From: Streptomyces sp. NBC_01431
GTDB lineage: Bacteria; Actinomycetota; Actinomycetes; Streptomycetales; Streptomycetaceae
Length of the DNA: 64,000 nt
Direction of reading: 5' to 3'
Assembly (NCBI RefSeq): GCF_036231355.1
Contig: NZ_CP109496.1
Location: 1,984,001-2,048,000 of the forward strand
This document shows positions 21,443-41,905 of this stretch, piece after piece. A program made the position numbers and the translations under genes. Position 1 is the stretch's first letter. Each line of letters starts with the position of its first letter. The notes below the pieces were generated by a model that worked only from the letters and a program-made list of their open reading frames with translations, did no database searches and was not told the DNA's origin.

Positions 21443-22719
21443 GCCTGCTCGATGAGGCGGCGCCCGAAGCGCGCGCCGCGCCCGGACCGCTGCGCCGCAA
21501 CCGGGACTTCCTGCTGCTGTGGACCGGAGCCGGTCTGTCGGCGCTCGGGCTGCGGGCCAGTGTGGTCGCGTACCCGCTGCTGATGATCTTCTTCGGGGAC
21601 AGTCCCACCGGGGCGGGAGTGGTCGGATTCGCCGCCCTGCTCCCACAGTTGGTGGTCCAGCTGCCCGCCGGGGCGCTCATCGACCGATGGGACCGGCGCA
21701 GGCTGCTCGTGCTGTGCGACCTCGCCGGCCTGATCGCCATGGCGGGGGTCACCGCGATGCTGCTCGCGGGCCGGCTGTGGCTGCCCGTGGTGGCCGCGGC
21801 GGCCTTCGTCGACGGCACCGCGGGCCTTTTCTACCGGCTGGGCGAGCGCGCGGCGATCAGCCACGTCGTGCACCCGGCGCAGCTGAACGCCGCGCTCGGC
21901 CAGAACGAGGCGCGCGGGCAGGCGGCGGGTCTGCTGGGCCAGCCGGCCGGCAGCGGGCTCTTCCAGTTCGGCCGGTGGCTGCCGTTCGCGTTCACCGCGG
22001 TGACGCACCTCGTGGCGCTCTGCACGCTGCTCCTGATCCGGCGCGATCTCCAGGGCGAACGGAGCGCGCCCGCCTCCTCGTTGCGTACGGAGGTCGGCGA
22101 GGGGCTGCGCTGGGTGTGGGGGCGGCGCTTCATGCGGGCCGCCGTGGGGTTGCTCGCCGGGAGCAATCTGCTCTTCCAGATCCTCACCCTCACCCTGGCC
22201 CTCGTCATCAAGGAGAACGGCGGCTCACCGGTGCAGATCGGCATGATCGGTCTGGTCGCGGGGGTCGGCGGGGTCGCGGGTGCGCTGGCCGGATCGCGCG
22301 CCGCGGGCCGGGCGGCGCCCCGCGCCGTGCTCGCCGGGGCGCTCACCCTGTGGGCCGCGCTGATGGCGCCGGTCGCCTTCGTGTCGAACCCGTACGTCCT
22401 GGGCACGCTGCTCGGCGGGATGAGCTTCGCCGGGGCGCTGATGAACGTCGTGGCGGGCGTGCACCAGGTGCGGATCACCCCGGAGGCCCTTCAGGGCCGG
22501 GTGACCAGTGTGTTCGCGCTCCTTGGATCCGGTATGGCGTCGGCCGGCGCGCTGGCGGGCGGGGTGCTGCTCGCCTCGTTCGGTACGCATCGCACGGCGC
22601 TCGCCATCGCCGCCGCGATGGGGCTCCTGGCGCTGGTGTCGCTGGTCTCCCCGGCGTTGCGGGAGTCGGCCGACGCCGGCCCCGTCGTCCCGGATATGGC
22701 CCGTAGCGAAGAAATATAG
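21439..22719 (+). CDS. MFS exporter (EntS-like)
   Basis: 426 aa with about 12 hydrophobic segments. The N-terminal domain starts FLLLWTGAGLSALGLRA and has the loop LIDRWDRRRLLVL between helices 2 and 3, typical of the major facilitator family. A second domain follows a central loop near residue 210. The layout (N-terminal RNRDFLLLWTGAGLS) is like EntS/enterobactin-exporter and other drug-efflux members that often accompany NRPS clusters. It probably exports the peptide or gives self-resistance. It is coupled to the carbamoyltransferase upstream. The transported compound cannot be told from sequence. Confidence 0.88.
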   Translation: MSLLDEAAPEARAAPGPLRRNRDFLLLWTGAGLSALGLRASVVAYPLLMIFFGDSPTGAGVVGFAALLPQLVVQLPAGALIDRWDRRRLLVLCDLAGLIAMAGVTAMLLAGRLWLPVVAAAAFVDGTAGLFYRLGERAAISHVVHPAQLNAALGQNEARGQAAGLLGQPAGSGLFQFGRWLPFAFTAVTHLVALCTLLLIRRDLQGERSAPASSLRTEVGEGLRWVWGRRFMRAAVGLLAGSNLLFQILTLTLALVIKENGGSPVQIGMIGLVAGVGGVAGALAGSRAAGRAAPRAVLAGALTLWAALMAPVAFVSNPYVLGTLLGGMSFAGALMNVVAGVHQVRITPEALQGRVTSVFALLGSGMASAGALAGGVLLASFGTHRTALAIAAAMGLLALVSLVSPALRESADAGPVVPDMARSEEI

Positions 22720-22820
22720 GCCCGCCTCCGAGGGTGGGTTCACGGGGGCGCGCCCCTGTCGGTCGGGGTCAACTCCCCCGATTGGCGGGCGAGTTCCCTT
22801 CCCGGAAGGAGAGAACACGG

Positions 22821-23771
22821 ATGGAGAACGTGGCGAACGGCGGCCTCTGGGCGCCGGCCGAAATCACCCCCGCACAGACCGGCACGGAGCCCAGTGCCCG
22901 CGGTCTGGCGGCACACCTCGGCTCGCTGGACGACCTCGGTGCTCTGCTGGCCCACGAGAAGGCCTTGGTCTTCCGGGGGTTCGGCATCGAGCCGGGCGAA
23001 CTGGAGGAGGTGATGGACCTGCTGCTGCCGAACCGGCTCGCGTACGTCCACGGCAACTCGCCCCGCACCAAGGTCGGTTCCAACGTCTACACCTCGACGG
23101 AGTACCCGGCCGAGTACAGCATCTCGATGCACAACGAGATGAGTTACGCCCACCAGTGGCCGGCCAGGCTGCTGTTCTACTGCGAGACGGCTCCGGGCAC
23201 GGGGGGCGCCACCCCGGTGATCGACGGCACCCGCTGGCTCGACTGCCTCGACGACGAGGTGCGCGAGGCCTTCGCGGGCGGCGTCCGCTACAGCCAGAAC
23301 CTGCACGGTGGCATGGGCCTCGGCAAGAGCTGGCAGGACACCTTCGAGACGGCGGAGCGCGGGCGGGTCGAGGAGTTCCTCGGCGATTCGGGCGCGGACT
23401 GGAAGTGGCGGCCGGACGGTTCGCTGCACGTCACCCAGCTGCGACCCGCGATCACCACCCACCCGGTGACCGGCGACGAGGTGTGGTTCAACCAGGCCGA
23501 CCAGTGGCATCCCGCCTCGCTCGGCGACGACACCGCCAAGGCCCTCGCGTCGATCATGCCCGCGGACGAGCTCCCCCAGTCCGTCAGCTTCGCCGACGGG
23601 TCCCCCATCCCGGACGCCTACGTCGTCCAGATCCGCGACCGGGGCCTGGCCAACGCCGTGGACGTCGACTGGCGGCGCGGGGACCTGCTGCTCATCGACA
23701 ACGTCCTGGTGGGCCACGGCCGCCGGCCGTTCACCGGACCGCGCCGCGTCCTCGTCGCGATGTCCGACTGA
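22821..23771 (+). CDS. SyrP/TauD-like Fe(II)/2-oxoglutarate hydroxylase (first copy)
   Basis: 316 aa from the ATG at 22821 with AAGGAGAG. It belongs to the clavaminate synthase/TauD fold with the iron triad H104-N-E106 (SMHNEMSYAHQWP) and distal H299 in VGHGRRPFTGPRR, whose arginines bind 2-oxoglutarate. The segment GSNVYTSTEYPAEYS is characteristic of the SyrP group, which beta-hydroxylates aspartate or similar residues, often while carrier-bound. The likely target is the Asn/Asp-like or Gln/Glu-like residue of NRPS1, which follows an MbtH gene just downstream. It is followed by an 8-bp tandem repeat directly after the stop. Confidence 0.85.
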   Translation: MENVANGGLWAPAEITPAQTGTEPSARGLAAHLGSLDDLGALLAHEKALVFRGFGIEPGELEEVMDLLLPNRLAYVHGNSPRTKVGSNVYTSTEYPAEYSISMHNEMSYAHQWPARLLFYCETAPGTGGATPVIDGTRWLDCLDDEVREAFAGGVRYSQNLHGGMGLGKSWQDTFETAERGRVEEFLGDSGADWKWRPDGSLHVTQLRPAITTHPVTGDEVWFNQADQWHPASLGDDTAKALASIMPADELPQSVSFADGSPIPDAYVVQIRDRGLANAVDVDWRRGDLLLIDNVLVGHGRRPFTGPRRVLVAMSD

Positions 23772-23824
23772 CCGACTCACCGACTCACCGACTCACCGAC
23801 TCACCGACTCACCGACTCACCGAC
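23771..23824. repeat. 8-bp tandem repeat array after stop codon
   Basis: Six perfect copies of ACCGACTC at 23771-23818, then a partial ACCGAC. The hydroxylase stop TGA ends at 23771, so the array begins on its last base and fills the gap to the MbtH gene. Degenerate GGCTGGCCGACTGGCCGACC follows. Confidence 0.95.
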
Positions 23825-23903
23825 AGGCTGGCCGACTGGCCGACCTCAACTGCCTTCCACGTACGGCCAATTCACCCCTTGATCCAACGAACAGGAGACC
23901 ACC

Positions 23904-24131
23904 GTGTCCACCGAGACCAACTCCGAGCAGACCCAGGCGCCCACTCACCGCGTGGTGCTGAACACCGAGGAGCAGTACTCGATCTGGTGGGCCGACCGGG
24001 CGCTGCCCGCGGGCTGGCGCGCCGAGGGTACCGAGGGCAGCCGCGAGGAGTGCCTGGCCCACATCGGCGAGGTGTGGACGGACATGCGTCCGCTGAGCCT
24101 GCGCCGCCGCATGGACACCACCGCGGTCTGA
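23904..24131 (+). CDS. MbtH-like protein (first copy)
   Basis: 75 aa from a GTG at 23904 (ribosome site AGGAGA). It has the family features [10 protein letters not shown], a central LPAGWRAEG and the C-terminal [12 protein letters not shown]. MbtH proteins bind adenylation domains and are needed for folding or activity of many of them. It lies 53 bp before NRPS1 and probably serves its A domains, while the second homologue (41681) sits next to NRPS3. Confidence 0.95.
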   Translation: MSTETNSEQTQAPTHRVVLNTEEQYSIWWADRALPAGWRAEGTEGSREECLAHIGEVWTDMRPLSLRRRMDTTAV

Positions 24132-24184
24132 CTCCGCGGCCATCACACCGATCACGCCGATCATCAACGAGGAGCTTCAGAGAC

Positions 24185-27100
24185 ATGAATCCCGAGTCGC
24201 GTACGGGCGCCTCCCCCAGCGAGCCCCTCCTGGCTCATGAACTCGTAGCGAGCCGCGCGGCCAAGACTCCGGATGCGGTCGCCGTGGTCGATGGCGCACG
24301 GGAAATCAGCTACGCCGAGCTCGACACCCGCGCCGACCGCCTGGCCCGCCGACTGCGCGGCCTGGGCGTGGGGCCGGGTTCGGTGGTCGGGGTGTGCCTG
24401 CCCCGCTCCGCCGACCTGGTCGCCACGCTGCTCGCGGTCTGGCGGGCGGGAGCCGGATATCTGCCGCTCGACCCGGCCCAGCCCGCCGCGCGCTCCTCGT
24501 GGATGCTCAAGGCGGCCGGGGCGAAGTACGTCGTCACCGGCTCCGAATGGGCCCCGGTGGCGAATGGATCGGGCGCCGAGGCGCTCGTACTGTCCGAACT
24601 TGACTACGGACAGGACGAGTTGGAGCAGTCGGTGCACCGCGCCGGTCCACTCGACATCGCGTACGTGATCTACACCTCGGGCTCGACCGGCACCCCCAAG
24701 GGCGTCGTCATCAGCCACCAGGGCATAGCCAACCGCATCGCCTGGGCCACCGGCACGCACGGGCTGTCACCTGCCGACCGGGTGCTGCACAAGACCGCGA
24801 TCACCTTCGACGCCCATGTGTGGGAGGTGTTCGCGCCGCTGGTGAGCGGCGGCACTCTGGTGCTCGCCCCCGCGGGTGCCGAGCGGGACCCGGCCGCCCT
24901 GCTGCGGACGGTCGCGGAGCAGCGGGTCACCGTGCTCCAGGTGGTGCCGTCGGTGCTGCGGCTGCTCGCCGAGGAGGACGGCTGGGAGCGGTGCGAGGCG
25001 CTGCGGCTGCTGTTCTCGGCCGGCGAGCCGCTCCAGGCGGAGCTGGCCCAGCGGGTGCTGCGGCGCACCGGTGACCTGGAGATCTGGAACACCTACGGGC
25101 CCACCGAGTGCGCGATCGACGTGACGGCGCACCGCTTCGAGCCCGCGCAGACCTCGGGCGCCGTGCCGATCGGCCGGCCCATCGGCGGTATGCGGGTGCT
25201 GGTCGCGGACGCCGAGGGCAGGCCGGTCGCGGTCGGCACGCCCGGCGAGCTGTACGCGGGTGGCGTCGGCGTGGCCCGCGGGTATCTCGGCAGCCCGGAG
25301 CAGACGGCGGACCGGTTCGTGCCGGATCCGTTCGCCAAGGACGGCTCGCGGCTCTACCGCACGGGCGACCAGGTGCGCTGGCGTGCGGACGGCGTGCTCG
25401 AATACCTGGGCCGCATCGACCACCAGGTGAAGATCAACGGCGTACGGATCGAGCCGGGCGAGGTGGAGAGCGCGCTGAGCGCGCACCCCCGGGTGGGCGG
25501 CGCGGTGGTCCTCGCGTTCACGGGGCCCGACGGCGCCAAGCGACTGGCCGCGTACGTGCTGTCCGACTCGGACGAGATCGTCACCGGGCTGCGCGCCTTC
25601 CTCCAGGAGCGGCTGCCCGACACGCACATCCCCGCGGTGTTCCTGCGCCTGGACGCCTTCCCGCTCACCGTCAACGGCAAGGTCGACCGGGCCGCGCTGC
25701 CCAGCCCCGAACTCGGCGCGGCGCAAGGACGCCCGGTCCGCCGCGAACCGGGCACCGAGGCGGAGAAGCTGGTCGCGCGGACCTGGCGGGAGCTCCTGAA
25801 GACCGAGAGCGTCGGGCTCGACGACGACTTCTTCGCGCTCGGCGGAACTTCGCTCCAACTCGCACGGCTCGCCAGCCAGTTGCGTGCCGCGTCCGGGCAG
25901 AAGCTCCAGCTGCGCGGACTGTTCGCCGCGACCACCGTCGAGGCGCAGGCCCGACTGCTCGCTCCGGTCGAGGCGTCGCGGCCCGTCGAGCCGCCCATCG
26001 CCGCCGTGCCGCGCGACGGCGGCCCGCTGCCGCTCTCGTTCGGGCAGCGGCGGCTCTGGTTCCTGGACCGGATGAACCCGGGCAGCCACGAATGGGTGGC
26101 CGGGATGTTCCTCAAGGTGCCCGTCGGCACCCATGTCGCCCATGTCCAGCGGGCCCTGAACGCCCTGGTGGAGCGGCACGAGGCGCTGCGCACCCGGTAC
26201 TCGGTGGTGGACGGCGAGTCGGTGCAGTTCATCGCGGAGCCGCACCGGGTCGATCTGCGCCACCTGCACGCGGACCGCGCGGAGTTCACCGCGCTCCTCA
26301 AGGAGGAGTTCGGGCGGGGCTTCGACCTGGAGAACGGGCCGCTGCTGCGTGCCATGCTCGTGCGGCTGCGCGCCGGCGACCACATCGTGACGGTGGCGAT
26401 GCACCACATCACCACCGACGGCTGGTCCTCGACCGTCCTGGAGCGGGAGTTTCACCAGTTGCTCGCCGCCTACCGCGACCACCGCAATGACGCGGGCCTG
26501 CCGGTACGCGCCATCGACTACGCCGACTACGCGGCCTGGCAGCGCTCCCGCCTCACCGACGAGGTGATCGCCGAGGGGCTGCGCCACTGGCGCGGGGTGC
26601 TGGCGGGGTCCACTCCGCTGGAGCTGCCCACCGACCGGCCGCGCGCGGCGGTCCGGGACGGGCGCGGCTCCGTCGTCCACTTCTCGGTGCCCGAGCCGGT
26701 CGTCACGGCGCTCACCGAACTCGGCAGGCAGCACGGCGCCACCCCCTTCACCACGCTGCTGACCGCGTACGCGACGCTGCTCGCGGCGCACGGCGGCCAG
26801 TGGGACGTGCCGGTCGGAACGCCGGTGGCCGGGCGGGAGCGGGCCGAGACGGAGGGTGTGGTCGGGTTCTTCCTCAACAGCCTCGTCATGCGCTGCGCGC
26901 TGGAGGGGCGGCTCACCTTCCGCGAGGCCCTGGAGCGGGTCAAGGAGACGACCCGGGAGGCCTTCGCGCATCAGGAACTCCCGTTCGAGCGCCTGGTGGA
27001 GGAGCTCGCCCCGGAGCGCGACCTGTCGCGCACCCCGCTGTACCAGGTGGCGTTCGATCTGCACGACGAGTCGTTCAACGGCGCGGTCGAAGGGGCCGAG

Positions 27101-29181
27101 GACATCGGGACCCTGAAGGAGATGTGGGGCGTAGCGCACACCGACCTGACGCTGTACATGCGCCGGCACGCCGACGGTTCGATGTTCGCGAGCCTGGAGT
27201 TCGCGACCGCGCTGTACGACGCGGCCACCGTCGAGCGACTCTCGGAGCGGTTCCAGCGCCTGCTCGCCGCGGTCGCCGCCGACCCCGGGGTGCGCCTGGA
27301 CGAGGTGGCGCTGCTGCCCGCGGCCGAGCTGGAGCGGCTGACGTCCACCTGGGCGACGGCTCCGGCCGAGCCCGTCACGGCCGCCGTGCACGAGGTGTTC
27401 GCGCGGCAGGCCGCGGCGACGCCGGACGCGGTCGCGGTACAGGAGGACGGCGGATCCGTCAGCTACGCCGAGCTGGACGCCCGGTCCAGTCAACTCGCCT
27501 ATCATCTGCGGTCGTTGGGGGTCGTGCCCGAGACGCCCGTCGGGGTGCTGCTCGACCGGGGCGCCGAGCTGATCGCCACGCTGCTCGCGGTGTGGAAGGC
27601 GGGCGGCGCCTACATTCCGATGGACCCGGCGTGGCCGGCCGAGCGGGTCTCGGCGATGGCGGCCGACGCGGGCGCCCCGGTGGTGCTGACCGCCGCCCGG
27701 TACGGGGAGCGGTTCGCGGGGTTCGCGGGCGAGCTGGTGCTCACCGATGCCGACGCGGACGCCAGGGCGCTCGCCGCGCTCCCGGTCACCGCACCCGAGG
27801 TCCCCGCCGACCTGGACCGCCTCGCCTACCTCATCTACACATCGGGTTCCACCGGTCGCCCCAAAGGTGTCGCCGTGGAGCACCGGGGGCTCGCCAACCA
27901 CCTCCGGTGGGCGGTCGCCGAACTGGTGTCGCGGGGAAGCGGCGGCAGCGCGGTGTTCTCGTCCACCGCCTTCGACCTGGCGGTACCCAATGTGTGGGCG
28001 CCGCTGCTCGCCGGCCAGCGGGTGGTGATGCTGCCCCAGGACATGGACCTCAGCGAGCTGGGCGAGCGTCTCGCCGCCCGGGGACCGTACAGCTTCCTGA
28101 AGCTGACGCCCGGCCATCTCGACATCCTGGCGCACCAGTTGACCCCCGAGCAGTCCGCTCAACTGGCGGGAGTGGTGGTGGCGGCGGGCGAGGCGCTGCC
28201 CGGTCCGCTCGCCCGCGCCTGGGTGGAGCGGCTCGGGGCGGGGCGGCTCATCAACGAGTACGGGCCGACCGAGGCCTCCGTCGGAACCTGCGTCCATCCG
28301 GTGCCGGACGGCGAGCAGGCTCCGGTGGTGCCGATCGGCCGCCCGCTGCCCGGGATGGCGATGTACGTCCTGGACGAGACGCTGAGGCCGGTGCCCACCG
28401 GATCGGTCGGCGAGCTGTACGTGGGCGGTACGGGCGTGGCCCGCGGCTATGCGGACCGGCCGGAGCTGACCGCCGAGAAGTTCGTGCCGGACCCCTTCGC
28501 GGGCGACGGCCGACGGCTGTACCGCACCGGGGACCTGGTGCGCTGGCTGCCGGGCGGGCACGTCGAGTTCCTCGGCCGCACCGACCACCAGGTCAAGATC
28601 CGGGGATATCGGGTCGAGCCCGGCGAGGCGCAGGCCGTGCTCGCCGAGCACCCCGGGGTGCGCGAGGCGGTGGTGATCGCCCGGACCGACGGCGCCGGCA
28701 CGGTGCGGCTCGCCGGGTACTTCGTACCGGCCTACAACCCGGTCGGCGCGGACGAACTCGCCGCCTTCTGTGGCGAGTTGCTGCCGGACTACCTGCTGCC
28801 GTCCTCGTTCACCGCGCTGGACGCGATCCCGCTGAACGCCAACGGAAAGCTCGACCGGGCCGCGCTGCCGGACCCGGCGCCCGACGGGGACGCGCCGCGA
28901 GAAGCCGCGGCCAGTCCGCTCCAGGAGCGCATCGCCACCATCTGGGCGGAGCTCCTCGGTGCCCGGATCGGGGTGCACGACAACTTCTTCCGCTCGGGCG
29001 GCAATTCGATCCTCGCGATCCGGCTGATCGCGGCGATCCAGACCGAGTTCGAGATCGCCCTGCCGGTGCGGGAGATCTTCGAGTATCCGACCGTCGCCGG
29101 CCTGGCCGACGCCGTCGAGTCCCGTATCCGCGCCGAGATCGAGCAGTTGTCCGACGCCGAGCTGTTGGAGGAGCAGAGAGC

Positions 29182-29185
<4 letters not shown>
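24185..29185 (+). CDS. NRPS1: A-T-C-A-T
   Basis: 1666 aa. Domains by residue: A1 about 12-505, T1 about 520-590 (GGTS), C about 610-1045 with intact HHITTDG (HHxxxDG), A2 about 1070-1560, T2 about 1575-1650 (GGNS). Reading the ten pocket positions by eye, A1 is DAWQFATIDK, close to Gln codes (DAWQFGLIDK). A2 is DLPKVAEVGK, an Asn/Asp-like code (compare DLTKLGEVGK). The A domains have intact core motifs (YTSGSTGTPKG, YGPTE, NGKxD). The protein begins directly with an A domain, so it either starts the chain or receives peptide from a C domain on another protein. NRPS3 ends in such a C. Its stop overlaps the NRPS2 start by 4 nt. Confidence 0.92.
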
Positions 29186-39825
<10,640 letters not shown>

Positions 39826-39856
39826 CCCCGCAAGACCTCGTATCGAAGATGTATAG

Positions 39857-39888
39857 CCCCCGGCCGGAGAGTGATCCGGCCGGGGGTT
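39857..39888 (+). terminator. Strong hairpin after NRPS2
   Basis: Perfect 12-bp arms CCCCCGGCCGGA (39857-39868) and TCCGGCCGGGGG (39875-39886) with a 6-nt loop, followed by TTCTTC. It lies 31 bp after the NRPS2 stop and before the next gene of the same direction, so it splits the apparent operon into two transcription parts or attenuates it. Confidence 0.85.
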
Positions 39889-39940
39889 CTTCATGCGCCC
39901 GCGGAAGACGGCCCCACCCCCAGATACCAGGGAGACACCG

Positions 39941-40909
39941 ATGACCGCAGAGACACTTGCGTTCGTCCTGGAGCGCGAGCCCGGCAGCCCCGGCGTCACC
40001 GAGCTGATCGGCAAGGAGTCCACGCTGCTGCGCGAGAAGCTGGGCACGCATGGCGCGGTGCTGCTGCGCGGCTTCGACATCGGCGGCGTGGACGGTTTCG
40101 CCGCCGTGGTGCGGGCGCTGTCCGGCGAGCCCCTGAAGTACTCCGAGCGCTCCTCGCCGCGCTCCACCATCAAAGGCAACGTCTACACCTCGACGGACTA
40201 CCCGCCGGCCGAGGAGATCTTCCTGCACACCGAGAACTCCTACCAGGCGTCCTGGCCCAAGCTCCTCTACTTCCACTGCGTCGCCGAACCGGAGACCCTC
40301 GGCGCGACCCCGCTCGCCGACACCCGCGCCGTGTACCGGCTGATCGACCCGGCGGTCCGCGAGGAGTTCGAGCGGCGCGGCTGGATGGTCGTGCGCAACT
40401 TCCACGACGGCTTCGGCGTCGACTGGCGGCAGGTCTTCAACACCGAGGACCGGGCCGAGGTCGAGGCCAACTGCCGGGCCAAGCAGCTCGGGTTCGAGTG
40501 GAGCGCCGACGGCGGTCTGCGCACCCGGGGGGTCCGCCGGGCCGTGCACGTGCACCCCACAACCGGTGAGCGGGTCTGGTTCAACCACATCGCGTTCTTC
40601 CACCACACCACGCTCGCCGCCGACGTACGCGAGGGCCTGCTCGAACTGTTCGGGGAGGAGGACCTGCCCAGCAACACCTTCTACGGCGACGGCGGAGCCA
40701 TCCCCGAGGAGGTGACCGAGCACCTGCGCGCCTGCTACCGGGCCGCGTCCACCCGCTTCGACTGGCGCGCCGACGACGTGCTCGTCGTCGACAACATGCT
40801 GACCGCGCACGGCAGGGAGCCCTTCACCGGTCCGCGCCGGATCGCCGTCGCGATGGCCGAGCCGTACGCGCCCGCCGAGCCCTTCACCGCCCGGACGGTG
40901 ACGGCATGA
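39941..40909 (+). CDS. SyrP/TauD-like Fe(II)/2-oxoglutarate hydroxylase (second copy)
   Basis: 322 aa from the ATG at 39941. Iron ligands are H96-T-E98 in FLHTENSYQASWP and H290 in TAHGREPFTGPRR. The segment YSERSSPRSTIKGNVYTSTDYPP is the SyrP-group signature, and this copy is a closer match to it than the first. A beta-hydroxylase role on a carrier-bound Asp, Asn, Dap or other residue of the assembly line is likely. It overlaps the thioesterase gene by 4 nt (ATGA), and the first gene of this second operon part sits just after the strong hairpin. Confidence 0.87.
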   Translation: MTAETLAFVLEREPGSPGVTELIGKESTLLREKLGTHGAVLLRGFDIGGVDGFAAVVRALSGEPLKYSERSSPRSTIKGNVYTSTDYPPAEEIFLHTENSYQASWPKLLYFHCVAEPETLGATPLADTRAVYRLIDPAVREEFERRGWMVVRNFHDGFGVDWRQVFNTEDRAEVEANCRAKQLGFEWSADGGLRTRGVRRAVHVHPTTGERVWFNHIAFFHHTTLAADVREGLLELFGEEDLPSNTFYGDGGAIPEEVTEHLRACYRAASTRFDWRADDVLVVDNMLTAHGREPFTGPRRIAVAMAEPYAPAEPFTARTVTA

Positions 40910-41652
40910 GCGCCTGGTTCCGCACCTTCGCGCCGCGCCCCTCGGCCGAGCTGAGGCTGATCTGCTTCCCGCACGCGGGCGGCGCCGCGAGCGCGTTCCG
41001 CGGCTGGTCCGAACTGCTGCCGCCGTCCGTCGAGGTGACCGCGGTCCAGTACCCCGGCCGCCAGGACCGCATCATGTCCGACCCGGCGCCCGACATGGAC
41101 ACCCTGGTGGGCGACATCACCGCCGAGATCGCCCCGCTGCTCGACCGCCCGGTGGCGTTCTTCGGCCACAGCATGGGCGCCACCGTCGCCTACGAGGTGG
41201 CCCGCGCGCTGCCCGGCGCCCTGCGGCCCGCGCTCACCCGGCTCATCGCCTCGGCCCGCAAGGCGCCGCACGCCTGCGAGCCGCTCGGCCCCGAGTACCG
41301 CGGCGACGAGGGACTCCTGCGCTACGTCGCCGGGCTCGGCGGCACCGGGGCCTCGCTGCTCGCCCACGAGGAGCTGCGCGAGCTGGCCCTGTTCGTGCTG
41401 CGCGGCGACTTCCACCTCATCGACACCTACCGCTACCGCCCCGGGGCCCCGCTGACCTGCCCGGTGACCGCGATCGTGGGTGCGCACGACGCGAATTGCA
41501 CGCGCGCCGACGCCGAGGGCTGGGAGCGGTACACCACCGCGTCGTACGACCTCCAGGAGATACCCGGCGGCCACTTCTACCTGGAGACCGCGACCAGGGA
41601 GCTGATGGCCGCGCTCACCGCCCGCCTCGCCCCCGTGCCGGCCATCCGCTGA
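40906..41652 (+). CDS. Type II thioesterase
   Basis: 248 aa alpha/beta hydrolase. The nucleophile is S89 in GHSMGA, the acid is the Asp of VGAHDANC and the histidine is H223 in GGHFYLE. The start FPHAGGAASAFRGW is typical of stand-alone type II thioesterases of NRPS/PKS clusters. These clear misloaded or stalled acyl groups from carrier domains and are not usually the releasing enzyme. It lies between the hydroxylase and an MbtH gene, in the NRPS3 operon. Confidence 0.93.
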   Translation: MSAWFRTFAPRPSAELRLICFPHAGGAASAFRGWSELLPPSVEVTAVQYPGRQDRIMSDPAPDMDTLVGDITAEIAPLLDRPVAFFGHSMGATVAYEVARALPGALRPALTRLIASARKAPHACEPLGPEYRGDEGLLRYVAGLGGTGASLLAHEELRELALFVLRGDFHLIDTYRYRPGAPLTCPVTAIVGAHDANCTRADAEGWERYTTASYDLQEIPGGHFYLETATRELMAALTARLAPVPAIR

Positions 41653-41680
41653 CGCCCACCACACCTCAAGGAGCTTCCCC

Positions 41681-41905
41681 ATGGCGAACAATCCCTTCGA
41701 CGACCAGGACGGCACCTTCCACGTCCTGGTCAACGGCGAGGAGCAGCACTCCCTCTGGCCGGCGTTCGCCGAGGTTCCCGAGGGCTGGACGGTCGCGCTC
41801 CACGGGGCGGGGCGTGCCGAGTGCGTGGCGTACATCAACGAACGGTGGACGGACCTGCGTCCGCTGAGCCTGCGCGCGCCGATGGCGGGGCCCTCCCATG
41901 TCTGA
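41681..41905 (+). CDS. MbtH-like protein (second copy)
   Basis: 74 aa, with motifs [23 protein letters not shown] and the C-terminal [11 protein letters not shown]. The ribosome site is AAGGAGCTT. It overlaps the NRPS3 start by 8 nt, which suggests translational coupling with the enzyme it probably assists. Confidence 0.95.
   Translation: MANNPFDDQDGTFHVLVNGEEQHSLWPAFAEVPEGWTVALHGAGRAECVAYINERWTDLRPLSLRAPMAGPSHV

Noticed and set aside
23771..23824. A CRISPR-like array
   Set aside because: The unit is 8 bp with no spacers; this is simple tandem repetition.
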